Shown: positions 1-7,556 of the stretch, piece after piece
Position numbering within the stretch: the first letter of the stretch is position 1
Layout of the letters: each line of letters begins with the position of its first letter
Source: Falsirhodobacter halotolerans
Lineage (GTDB): Bacteria; Pseudomonadota; Alphaproteobacteria; Rhodobacterales; Rhodobacteraceae
Direction: 5' to 3'
Length of the DNA: 64,000 bases
Assembly (NCBI RefSeq): GCF_022899245.1
Contig: NZ_JALJAZ010000003.1
Coordinates: forward strand, 162,336 to 226,335
The notes under the pieces: generated by a model
Seen by the model: the letters and a program-made list of their open reading frames with translations, nothing else
Told to the model about the DNA's origin: nothing
Database searches by the model: none
Translations under genes and position numbers: made by a program

Positions 1-159
1 CGCGGGCTGCGCATTCCCGCGCTGTCGGGATATTTTCACCACGGGTCGGCCCGTCAGGGCATGATCCTTGGCTTTTGCACCATGACGCCCGAGGAGATGG
101 CGGCCAATGTCGCGATCCTGCGCGCCTGTCTGATGGGAACCGATGCGCGCGGGGGGTGA
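1..159 (+). CDS. C-terminal end of a MocR-like (GntR/aminotransferase) regulator, partial
   Basis: Only the last 52 codons are present; the gene enters from the left edge and ends at TGA 157-159. The residues read as the small C-terminal domain of a fold-type I PLP aminotransferase, with an HHGSARQGMILGF stretch followed by a final helix beginning MTPEEM. That ending is typical of MocR/PdxR-type regulators, where a GntR helix-turn-helix is fused to an aminotransferase-like domain. A plain aminotransferase is equally possible because the N-terminus is missing. It converges on the EamA permease gene with only 8 bases between the two stops. Direct view: reading frame and stop. Family: inference. 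Confidence 0.55.
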   Translation, partial: RGLRIPALSGYFHHGSARQGMILGFCTMTPEEMAANVAILRACLMGTDARGG

Positions 160-167
160 CGCCCCCG

Positions 168-1061
168 TCAGACCGCGACGGCAATCAGCGCCGCTACGCC
201 GCCAAGCACCAGCGCCATCCCCGCGATCTGCCGCCGCGTGACGCCTTCACGCAACACACGGCCCGAGACGATCTGCGCCATCACCACCTCCACCAATCCC
301 AGCGTGCGGACATTGGCCGCCGAGGTCATGGCAAAGCCCGTGAACCAGAACAACGACGCAAAGGCCCCCAGAAACCCCGCCCCGAGGGACGAACGCCACA
401 GCCGCATCATTCCGCGCAACGCCGTCCGGTCACGCAATGCCAGCCACAAAAGGATGATCACCGTCTGAAGCGTCTGGGTGATCACCAGCGCCGTGACCGC
501 GCGCGTCACCTCCGACCCGAAGGGCAAAGCCAGCACCCCGCCGCGCACACCGATGGCTGTCAGCCCGAACAACCCGCCCGACACGACGCCCAGCACCGCC
601 GCCCGCCACGCCCCGCCGCGCCAGTGCAGCCCCGACATCAGCATCACCCCCGCCGTGGCGGTGGCGATGGCCAGCAGCATCGGCCCCGACAGGCGGTCGC
701 CCAGCAGGACGGCCCCGATCAGGGCCACGGTCACCGGCTCGGTCTTCAAAAGGGCGGTGGTGACGCCGAAACTGCGGCTTTGCATCGTGACCAGCATCAA
801 CGCCGTGGCCGCGATCTGCGCCACGCTTCCCATGAGGAACCAGCCCATCGCCTCCGACCCCGGCATGGGGATCGGGTGCCAGATCGCCCACAAGGCCAAA
901 GCGGCCAGCGCAAAGGGCAGGCCGAACACGAATCGCACCGCCGTGGCGCCCATCGTTCCGATCTGCGCGGTCAGGCCCCGTTGGGCGGCGTTGCGCCCCG
1001 TTTGCGCGGCCGCCGCGATCAGGGTCACCGGAATCCACCACATGGGCCATACCTTCGTCAT
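168..1061 (-). CDS. EamA/DMT-family membrane permease
   Basis: A 297-residue protein made almost entirely of hydrophobic segments, about ten, arranged as two halves. This matches the usual length and two-EamA-domain build of drug/metabolite transporters that move small metabolites or amino acids across the inner membrane. The substrate cannot be read from the sequence. I start at ATG 1061; a GTG one codon upstream (1064) is also in frame and no strong ribosome-binding site separates them. Genes of this family often sit beside MocR-type regulators, as here, so the regulator fragment at 1-159 may control it, although the two converge rather than diverge. Confidence 0.8.
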   Translation of the reverse strand: MTKVWPMWWIPVTLIAAAAQTGRNAAQRGLTAQIGTMGATAVRFVFGLPFALAALALWAIWHPIPMPGSEAMGWFLMGSVAQIAATALMLVTMQSRSFGVTTALLKTEPVTVALIGAVLLGDRLSGPMLLAIATATAGVMLMSGLHWRGGAWRAAVLGVVSGGLFGLTAIGVRGGVLALPFGSEVTRAVTALVITQTLQTVIILLWLALRDRTALRGMMRLWRSSLGAGFLGAFASLFWFTGFAMTSAANVRTLGLVEVVMAQIVSGRVLREGVTRRQIAGMALVLGGVAALIAVAV

Positions 1062-1126
1062 CACCGGGCGGGACCAGTGCCGCCGTCCCCCCTATAGCCC
1101 GCAGGGGCGGCGTGGACGAGGGCCCG

Positions 1127-1603
1127 TCAGCCGCATTGCGACAGATACGCCTCTTGCGCGCTGGTCATCAGGCCGTCCAGCAGCGCCATGCCGAAGGGAT
1201 TGTTCGTCACGTCGGGCACCTGCCCCAGCGGGCCCCGTTCGCGCAGCACCTTCGTCAGCAGGTCGGGATGATAATGGCGCAGCATGGACCCGAAGGTGAG
1301 CGAGAAGACCATCCCCTCCTGCTGGCTCAGCCTGCCGATCGTGGTGACCGTGGGCAGCGACAGGCCGGAGATGCGCGCGACATCGGCCGGGTCGGCGTTC
1401 TGGTTGGCCTCCATCGCCGCGCCGATCCGCTCGATCTCTGCCGCGGAACGGGTGGCCACGGCGCCCTGGATTTCCTGCAGCGCCCCACATTGCGCGGGGG
1501 AAAAGACCATGGGCGAGGAGGGGGACGGCAAGGTCGCGAACTGCGCGGCGGCGGGCAACGCCGACAGGGCGCAGATGGCAAGGCTGGAAACGATATGGCG
1601 CAT
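1127..1603 (-). CDS. small secreted protein of unknown function
   Basis: A 158-residue protein whose first 20 or so residues form a clear Sec signal peptide (Met-Arg-His, a hydrophobic core, then cleavage near ALPAAAQ). The mature part has two cysteines, one near residue 40 and one as the second-last residue, which could form a disulfide in the periplasm. I choose ATG 1603 because a GAAGGA ribosome-binding site lies just upstream and because it puts the signal peptide at the N-terminus; a longer in-frame start at 1636 would bury it. No family is recognised. It stands alone between the permease and the lactate-dehydrogenase-like gene. Confidence 0.65.
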   Translation of the reverse strand: MRHIVSSLAICALSALPAAAQFATLPSPSSPMVFSPAQCGALQEIQGAVATRSAAEIERIGAAMEANQNADPADVARISGLSLPTVTTIGRLSQQEGMVFSLTFGSMLRHYHPDLLTKVLRERGPLGQVPDVTNNPFGMALLDGLMTSAQEAYLSQCG

Positions 1604-1775
1604 GGCACGGTCCTTCGGGCAGGGTGGAAACAGCATGGCATGGGGGCCGGATACCGACCATGCCCCGGCCCTTCACATCCGCGTGCCGCCCGTGGGGATG
1701 GGGTGGAAGAACAGCTTCCCCCGCGCCGCCACCCGCCCTAAGCTTGCAGCACAGATGTGAAAACAAGGGCCCGGC

Positions 1776-2954
1776 ATGACGATCACCGACGCGTTGACCA
1801 TCGACGATCTGATGCACATGGCGCGGCGGCGCGTGCCGAAGATGTTCTTCGATTACGCCCATTCCGGCGCGTGGACCGAAAGCACTTATCGCGCGAACCA
1901 GGCGGATTTCGCCCGCATCGGCCTGCGCCAACGGGTTCTGGTGGACATGACCGACCGCAACCTTGCCAGCCTGATGGTGGATGAACCCGTGGCGATGCCG
2001 GTGGCGCTGGCCCCCACCGGCCTGACCGGAATGCAGCATCCCGATGGCGAGATGTTGGCCGCGCAGGCCGCCGAGGCGTTCGGCGTGCCGTTCACCCTCT
2101 CCACCATGTCCATCTGCTCGATCGAGGACGTCGCTTCCGTCACCACCCGCCCGTTCTGGTTCCAGCTTTATGTCATGCGCGACCGCGCGTTCGTGGAAAG
2201 CCTGATGGCGCGGGCGGCGGCGGCGGGCTGTTCGACCCTTGTGCTGACGCTTGATCTGCAGATCATGGGGCAACGCCACAAGGATCTGCGCAACGGCCTG
2301 TCCGCCCCGCCCCGCTGGACGCCCAAACACGCGTGGCAGGTGGCAACCCGGCCGCGTTGGGCGCTCGGGATGATGCGGACGCGGCGGCGCGGCTTCGGCA
2401 ACATCGTGGGGCATGTGAAGAACGTTTCGGACCTGTCGTCGCTGGCGTCCTGGACGGCGGATCAGTTCGACCCGCGCCTGTCATGGGAGGATGTGACCTG
2501 GATCCGCGACCGGTGGCCGGGCAAGCTGATCCTGAAGGGCATTCTGGACCCGGAGGATGCGCGCATGGCGCTTGGGCGCGGCGCGGATGCGATCATCGTG
2601 TCGAACCATGGCGGGCGGCAGCTGGACGGGGCCCGCTCCTCCATCTCGGCCCTGCCGGGGGTGGTGGGGGCGGTGGGCGATCAGATCGAGGTGCATCTGG
2701 ACGGCGGCATCCGGTCGGGGCAGGACATCCTGAAGGCGCTGGCCCTTGGGGCGAAGGGAACGTATGTCGGGCGGCCCTTCCTGTGGGGGTTGGGGGCGGG
2801 GGGCAAGGCGGGCGTGACGCGGGCCTTGAACATCCTGCGCCACGAACTGGATGTCACCATGGCCCTGTGCGGGCGACGGGACATTCGCGGCATCGACGCG
2901 GATATTCTGGACCGCCTTGGCGACCCGATCGGCGCAGAGGTCAGACGGACATGA
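1776..2954 (+). CDS. lldD: FMN-dependent alpha-hydroxy-acid dehydrogenase (L-lactate dehydrogenase type)
   Basis: A 392-residue TIM-barrel flavoprotein. The catalytic His278 lies in SNHGGRQLDGA (residues 276-286), followed by an Arg-containing phosphate-binding stretch with HLDGGIRSG and a YVGRPF motif, all hallmarks of the FMN alpha-hydroxy-acid oxidase family. Lys254 in LKGI is the expected FMN-contacting lysine. The length fits LldD, which oxidises L-lactate to pyruvate and passes electrons to the respiratory chain at the inner membrane. Other members oxidise glycolate or mandelate, so the substrate is inferred. ATG 1776 has an AAGGG site upstream. The gene overlaps the convergent glycosyltransferase by 14 bases. 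Confidence 0.8.
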   Translation: MTITDALTIDDLMHMARRRVPKMFFDYAHSGAWTESTYRANQADFARIGLRQRVLVDMTDRNLASLMVDEPVAMPVALAPTGLTGMQHPDGEMLAAQAAEAFGVPFTLSTMSICSIEDVASVTTRPFWFQLYVMRDRAFVESLMARAAAAGCSTLVLTLDLQIMGQRHKDLRNGLSAPPRWTPKHAWQVATRPRWALGMMRTRRRGFGNIVGHVKNVSDLSSLASWTADQFDPRLSWEDVTWIRDRWPGKLILKGILDPEDARMALGRGADAIIVSNHGGRQLDGARSSISALPGVVGAVGDQIEVHLDGGIRSGQDILKALALGAKGTYVGRPFLWGLGAGGKAGVTRALNILRHELDVTMALCGRRDIRGIDADILDRLGDPIGAEVRRT

Positions 2955-4083
2955 CGGGGGCCGCCGGGGCCAGATGGGCGGGCAATTCGATTTCGGGAAA
3001 CCGCACCGAGGGGGCCGGGGCGTCCCGCGCCGCGATGGCCGCCGCATAAAGCGCCTCATACCGGTCGATCATCCGATCCAGCGTGAACCGCGCCTCCACC
3101 CGCGCGCGGGGAAGGGTGCGGGGAATGTCCATCGCCTGCACAAGGGCACGGTCAAAGCCCGCCGCATCGTCGGGATCGGCAAAGCGCCCCGCCTCGCCGA
3201 TGACCTCGCGCGCGGCACCCATGTCGAAGGCGGCGACCGGCAGGCCGCATGACATCGCCTCCACCGCGACCAGACCAAAAGGTTCGTCCCACAGCGGTGT
3301 GAACATCAGGACCGATGCGCCCCCGATCGCCGCCGCCAGATCCGACCCCGCCAGATGCCCACCATAGCGGATCTGCGCCCCCAGATGCGGCGCGATGGTC
3401 GCGTCGAAAAGCGCGCGATCCTCGATCACACCGAACAGCGTCAGCGGAATGCCGGTGCGCAGCGCCGCCTCAACCGCGCGGTCCGGGCCCTTGTTCCGGG
3501 CGATGCGACCCGCCCAGACCGCCGTGCCGTCCCCCTTGGCCTGAAAGGGCCACAGCCCGATATCGATACCGTTATGGGCGACATGCGCCGCCGGTGGCGG
3601 ACCTTCCGGCCACCAGCCATCCAACTGGCGGGCCGAAGTGACGGTGAACAGCGACCACGGGGCCGCGCTTTCCCGCACTGCGCGGTGGATCGCGTCGAAG
3701 GGCGGAATGTGCAGCGAGGTGACCATCGGCATACGCCGCGCCCGCGCCAGACGCGGGGGATAACGGTGCAGCGTGTTGTTGTGAACGACGTCGAACCCGC
3801 CCGCCGTAAGGCCCTCGCAGGCGCGGGCGAACCCGCCGTCCAGATGGTCGTGCAGCACCTTGGTTTCGACGTAATCGTTCCACGGATAGCGCAGGTCGTA
3901 ATGCTGCTCCAGCACCGGATGGATGCGGAACTGCGGATCGCTGTCGCCTGCGGCGAACAACGTGACATCGTGGCCGCGCGCCATGAGCCCTTGGGTCAAG
4001 GCCCAGGAATGCGCCTCCATCCCGCCCATGAAGGGGGGTTTGACCGGATGACGCACATGGGCAAGGACCGCGATCCGCATCAT
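2941..4083 (-). CDS. family 4 glycosyltransferase (GT-B fold)
   Basis: A 380-residue protein with GT-B features: an N-terminal Rossmann half beginning MRIAVLAHVRHPV, a Gly-Gly-Met acceptor loop, and a C-terminal half with WAGRIARNKGPDRAVEAA and the donor-binding segment FTPLWDEPFGLVAVEAMSCG, the usual E-x7-E signature of GT4 enzymes. It would transfer a sugar from a nucleotide donor in the cytoplasm. ATG 4083 overlaps the upstream gene's stop as ATGA; a second ATG at 4080 is equally possible. It is the last gene of a run of four glycosyltransferases. Acceptor and sugar are unknown. Confidence 0.82.
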   Translation of the reverse strand: MMRIAVLAHVRHPVKPPFMGGMEAHSWALTQGLMARGHDVTLFAAGDSDPQFRIHPVLEQHYDLRYPWNDYVETKVLHDHLDGGFARACEGLTAGGFDVVHNNTLHRYPPRLARARRMPMVTSLHIPPFDAIHRAVRESAAPWSLFTVTSARQLDGWWPEGPPPAAHVAHNGIDIGLWPFQAKGDGTAVWAGRIARNKGPDRAVEAALRTGIPLTLFGVIEDRALFDATIAPHLGAQIRYGGHLAGSDLAAAIGGASVLMFTPLWDEPFGLVAVEAMSCGLPVAAFDMGAAREVIGEAGRFADPDDAAGFDRALVQAMDIPRTLPRARVEARFTLDRMIDRYEALYAAAIAARDAPAPSVRFPEIELPAHLAPAAPVMSV

Positions 4084-5048
4084 TCCGCCGCGATGGCGGG
4101 GCGCAGCAGGGCCTTCTGCCCCGGATCGGCGGACCCCGCCTCGATCGTCAGCCCGTGGCGTTCCTTCAGCAGGTTCAGGATCCGGCGCGTGTTGGCATAG
4201 GGCATGTGCGCCTCCTGCCGGGTGAAGGCGATATCTTCCGCGTCGGGATCGCGCAGAATGCGGATGGTCGGGCCGGCGTTGTCGATCAGCCCCATCAGCA
4301 TGAAGGCGTAAAGCCAATGCTCCATCGTGCGATAGCCCCATTTCTGCGCGAACAGTTCGGCGTTGCGAACCACGCTGTGCAGATGATGGACGGGGGGCAT
4401 GTGATGGGGGTGATACTGGTGATACACCTTGGCCCCCGGAATCCATGCGATGCGCCCGCCTTGCGCGGTCAGGGATTTGCCGAAATCCGTATCCTCGCCG
4501 CCATAGCCGGTGAACCGTTCGTCAAACCCGCCGACGCGGTCGAACAGGGCGGTGGGAAGGGCGAAGTTCAGCGACCAGAAGCAGCGATAATCCTCGCAGA
4601 TCTCGATTCCGTGTGCAGGCGGGCCCTGACGGTCGGAATGGCGCACGGCAAGCGGTTCGAAATCCTCGGTTCGCCATCCGTCGGGGGTGGCCCCGCCGGG
4701 CAGATAGGCCACCTCGCCCATCGTCAGCCCGTCGAACTCGGGCGAAAGGTAATCGGCGATCAGCGTGGGGCCGGGAATGCAATCCACGTCCAGAAAGACC
4801 AGCATCGCCCCCGACGCCGCGCCGGCCGCCACATTCCGGGCGCGGGCCAAAGGCAGCTCCGCCCCCGTGACGGCGATCTGGCGCACCGGGAATGGCATGT
4901 CGGGCAGATCGGCATAGGGTGTGTCCTGCATATGCGCGATGATCAATTCGACCGGCGGAACGGTCTGGCGGGCCAGACCCAGCATCATGTTCTTCAGGTG
5001 GGCATCACGGCCTTTGGCAATGGTCAGAACGGAAACGGAAGGGGGCAT
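4080..5048 (-). CDS. family 2 glycosyltransferase (GT-A fold)
   Basis: A 322-residue protein. The N-terminal nucleotide-diphospho-sugar domain starts SVLTIAKGRDAHL and contains the metal-binding DVD triad in VFLDVDCIPG. The second half has GYGGEDTDFG, the acceptor-side motif of galactosyltransferase-like GT2 proteins, followed by several histidines (YHQYHPHHM). Start ATG 5048 was preferred over an in-frame start at 5096 because GAGGTG lies seven bases upstream. It overlaps the next gene by four bases and is separated from the upstream glycosyltransferase by ten. Product sugar and acceptor are unknown. Confidence 0.82.
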   Translation of the reverse strand: MPPSVSVLTIAKGRDAHLKNMMLGLARQTVPPVELIIAHMQDTPYADLPDMPFPVRQIAVTGAELPLARARNVAAGAASGAMLVFLDVDCIPGPTLIADYLSPEFDGLTMGEVAYLPGGATPDGWRTEDFEPLAVRHSDRQGPPAHGIEICEDYRCFWSLNFALPTALFDRVGGFDERFTGYGGEDTDFGKSLTAQGGRIAWIPGAKVYHQYHPHHMPPVHHLHSVVRNAELFAQKWGYRTMEHWLYAFMLMGLIDNAGPTIRILRDPDAEDIAFTRQEAHMPYANTRRILNLLKERHGLTIEAGSADPGQKALLRPAIAAE

Positions 5049-5058
5049 GATGGTCACC

Positions 5059-6189
5059 TCAGGACGCGGACAGGGGAATGACATTGGGCGCGGCATCGGC
5101 CCACAGACGCTGGATCAGGGATTCCAGCCACGCCGCCGTACGGGAGGCGGCATCGGCGCCGGTCAGCGCCTGTTGGCGAGCGGGATCGTGACGGGCGGCA
5201 ACCTCTGCCATCGCGCGGTGCCAGGCGTGGGCGGACGACGGCAGGTGGGGCAGATGCACCGCCGCACCCGCCGCGTCCAGCGCGCGGGCCTTCCACACCT
5301 GTTCGTCGAAATACCGCCACTCGGGCACGGCGATCCATGGGATGCCCGCCGCCAGAATCTGTTGGCAGGTCGTGTTGCCGGTGGAGGCGACGACGACATC
5401 CGCCGCCGCGACATGATCCGCAACACCGTCGACCCACCCGAAATGGCGCAGGTTCGACGGCTCGGTCGCGTGCCAATCCCGCTCCACATGGCCGGCGGTG
5501 ATCCATTGCGTGTCGGGCATCGCACGGGCACCGACCCCGATGGGGGCCTGCGCGAACCCGTTGCCGCCCTTGCCCGACAGCACCAGAATCACCTTGCGCG
5601 CGGGGTCGAGGCCAAGGCGCGTGCGGGCCGCCGCGCGGTCGGGCGCGGGGGTGGCGGGGCAGCCAAGCCCCGGCGCGTGAAACATCCGGTCGGCAAGGTC
5701 CGCCCAAGCCGGCTGGTCCAGTGCGGGATGGAACGGCGCAAGAAGCCCCGCCGCTCCGTCATAGGCCGCGCGATGCCCCGGATCGCTGCGGTCGCCATGC
5801 TGGATCACCTTCACATGCGGGACCGAGCAGATGCGGGCCAGCTGCGCCACCTCGGCCGATACGTCGCTGATCATCAGGGCGGGGTTGGCCTCCATGAACC
5901 AGGCGGCCATGCGGCCCATCGCCATGCGAATGCCGGGCCAACCGACCGGGGCGCAGTGCAGGGTGTGGGGGGTGGGGATCCAGTCCATTCCCACCTCGGC
6001 CCCCGACGGTTCGAACAGGGACGGGATGCGGTGAACGGTCGCGCCGGGGCGCAGGGTGGGAAACATGTCGTCGCGCGCGCAGAAAATCGTCACCGGGCGG
6101 GTCGCGGGCAGGGCGTTGACCACCGCCGCACACCGCTCCGCATGGCCCCGTCCCTGATGGTGGACGAAATAGCCGATGGGCCGCGTCAT
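5059..6189 (-). CDS. glycosyltransferase of the GT1/GT28 type
   Basis: A 376-residue protein starting MTRPIGYFVHHQGRGHAER, the glycine-rich GH(G)RGH start of GT-B enzymes such as MurG-like and UDP-glycosyl transferases. In the C-terminal half, an ADVVVASTGNTTCQQILAAG segment followed by IPWIAVP corresponds to the nucleotide-sugar binding site of family 28. The start at 6189 overlaps the upstream stop as ATGA; an upstream extension to 6333 lacks this coupling. It belongs to the four-gene glycosyltransferase run downstream of the RTX glycosidase. Donor and acceptor are not known. Confidence 0.75.
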   Translation of the reverse strand: MTRPIGYFVHHQGRGHAERCAAVVNALPATRPVTIFCARDDMFPTLRPGATVHRIPSLFEPSGAEVGMDWIPTPHTLHCAPVGWPGIRMAMGRMAAWFMEANPALMISDVSAEVAQLARICSVPHVKVIQHGDRSDPGHRAAYDGAAGLLAPFHPALDQPAWADLADRMFHAPGLGCPATPAPDRAAARTRLGLDPARKVILVLSGKGGNGFAQAPIGVGARAMPDTQWITAGHVERDWHATEPSNLRHFGWVDGVADHVAAADVVVASTGNTTCQQILAAGIPWIAVPEWRYFDEQVWKARALDAAGAAVHLPHLPSSAHAWHRAMAEVAARHDPARQQALTGADAASRTAAWLESLIQRLWADAAPNVIPLSAS

Positions 6190-7469
6190 GCCGCGCCCTC
6201 GGCCATCATCCGACGGAGGGGGGCGGGCCGCGCCGTGCGCAGGCTGCGATACAACGTCAGGCTTTCCAACGCATACCGGTCCCAGTCGTAGCGCCCCACC
6301 CCCGCACGCGCCTTGGCCGAGGCGCGATCCCAAGCCGCGGCATCACCGATCAGCGCGCGGCAGGCGCGGGCGATGTCAGCGGGGTCTTGCGGGTCGATCA
6401 GGTGGCCGTGGTCCAGATCGCGCAGAATGGCCGACGGGCCGCCATGCCGCGTGGCCACCACGGGCAACCCTGCCTGCGCCGCCTCCAGCAGGGTCAGGCC
6501 GAACGGTTCGAACAGGGCGGGATTGACGAACACGCCACGGGTTTCGGCGGCCAGACGATAGAGCCCCGCCACGTGGTGCGACGTGTGGGCCGGGGGCAGC
6601 GCGAAGATCTCCTCCATCCCCGCGCCCGCCTGCCGCAAGTCCTCCACCAACCGGCGCGCGGCGGGTTCGGCGGTGGCGTGCTGGCCCGCAAGGATCACCA
6701 GATTGGCCCGGTCGCGCAGCGCCGCATCGCAGGCAAAGGCGCGCACGAGGGCGATCAGGTTCTTCTTGGCCACCGGCCGCGCGATGGCCAGAACCATGGG
6801 CCGGTCCATATCCGTCAGCCCACCGGCCAGAAGCGCGCGCGCATCCTTTGCGTCGCCCTCGGGCAGAAGCGTCACGCCGGGCGATATGCGTCGGGCGCGG
6901 ACCATGGCGTTGGGATCATAGGCGGTGATCTGACGCTCCACCTCATCCCGGCTGGACACGATGATGGCTGCGGCGGTGCGGATGGCCCGGCGTTCCGCCT
7001 CGATGCGGCGACGCTCCACCCCGCCGCCGACCTTGTCCAAGGCCAGCGAGTGGGGGGTATAAACCACCGGAATGTCGAACGAGCGTCCGACGGCCAAGGC
7101 CACCTCCGCCGCGTCGGCGAAATGGGCGTGGATCACGTCGGGCCGGGGCCCCTTGCGCAGATGGTCGCGAAGGGCGGCGGTCAGGGCGGGAACCTCGTCC
7201 CACAGGGCGGCCTTGGTCAGATAGGTCGGGGTCTGCGTGCGCAGGCGGATGATGTGGCCGTTGGGGGCGAACGCCTCACGCGCCGTCATGTAATGGGGGC
7301 CGAAGGTGTCGAACGCGCGGGTCACGATATCCACCCGCGCGCCGCGCTGCGCCTGCCGCGTCGCGGCCCCGAGGATATAGGCGATGTGGCCGCCCGTATC
7401 TTCGGACAAGCCGTATTCGACGGGCGGTGCCTTGAGGCAACCGCCGAGGGCGACGTGCAGGATGTGCAT
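6186..7469 (-). CDS. family 4 glycosyltransferase, sucrose-phosphate-synthase-like
   Basis: A 427-residue GT4 enzyme. The N-terminal part carries SEDTGGHIAYILGAA, matching the D-T-G-G-x-x-x-Y loop of sucrose synthases and sucrose-phosphate synthases, and VIHAHFADAAEVA. The C-terminal part has NPALFEPFGLTLLEAAQAGLP, the E-x7-E donor site. Similarity to sucrose enzymes does not prove a sucrose product, since many bacterial members make other glycosides. Start ATG 7469 was chosen because the protein then begins directly at the first beta strand (MHILHVALGG). It is the first of the four transferases and lies 87 bases downstream of the RTX glycosidase gene, across a hairpin. Confidence 0.8.
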   Translation of the reverse strand: MHILHVALGGCLKAPPVEYGLSEDTGGHIAYILGAATRQAQRGARVDIVTRAFDTFGPHYMTAREAFAPNGHIIRLRTQTPTYLTKAALWDEVPALTAALRDHLRKGPRPDVIHAHFADAAEVALAVGRSFDIPVVYTPHSLALDKVGGGVERRRIEAERRAIRTAAAIIVSSRDEVERQITAYDPNAMVRARRISPGVTLLPEGDAKDARALLAGGLTDMDRPMVLAIARPVAKKNLIALVRAFACDAALRDRANLVILAGQHATAEPAARRLVEDLRQAGAGMEEIFALPPAHTSHHVAGLYRLAAETRGVFVNPALFEPFGLTLLEAAQAGLPVVATRHGGPSAILRDLDHGHLIDPQDPADIARACRALIGDAAAWDRASAKARAGVGRYDWDRYALESLTLYRSLRTARPAPLRRMMAEGAA

Positions 7470-7502
7470 GGATGATCTCACGAATTGGTGACTATCAACG
7501 TG

Positions 7503-7536
7503 GCGTCGCGTGAATGGTTCCCCGCCCACGCGACGC
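7503..7536 (-). terminator. hairpin between the RTX glycosidase and glycosyltransferase genes
   Basis: A perfect 10-bp inverted repeat, GCGTCGCGTG (7503-7512) and CACGCGACGC (7527-7536), with a 14-base loop. It lies 20 bases past the stop of the RTX gene on the minus strand. There is no U-rich tail, so it may be a weak terminator, an mRNA-stabilising hairpin or a processing site that sets different levels for the two parts of the cluster. Confidence 0.5.
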
Positions 7537-7556
7537 ATCGTCGCATATTCTGCGCG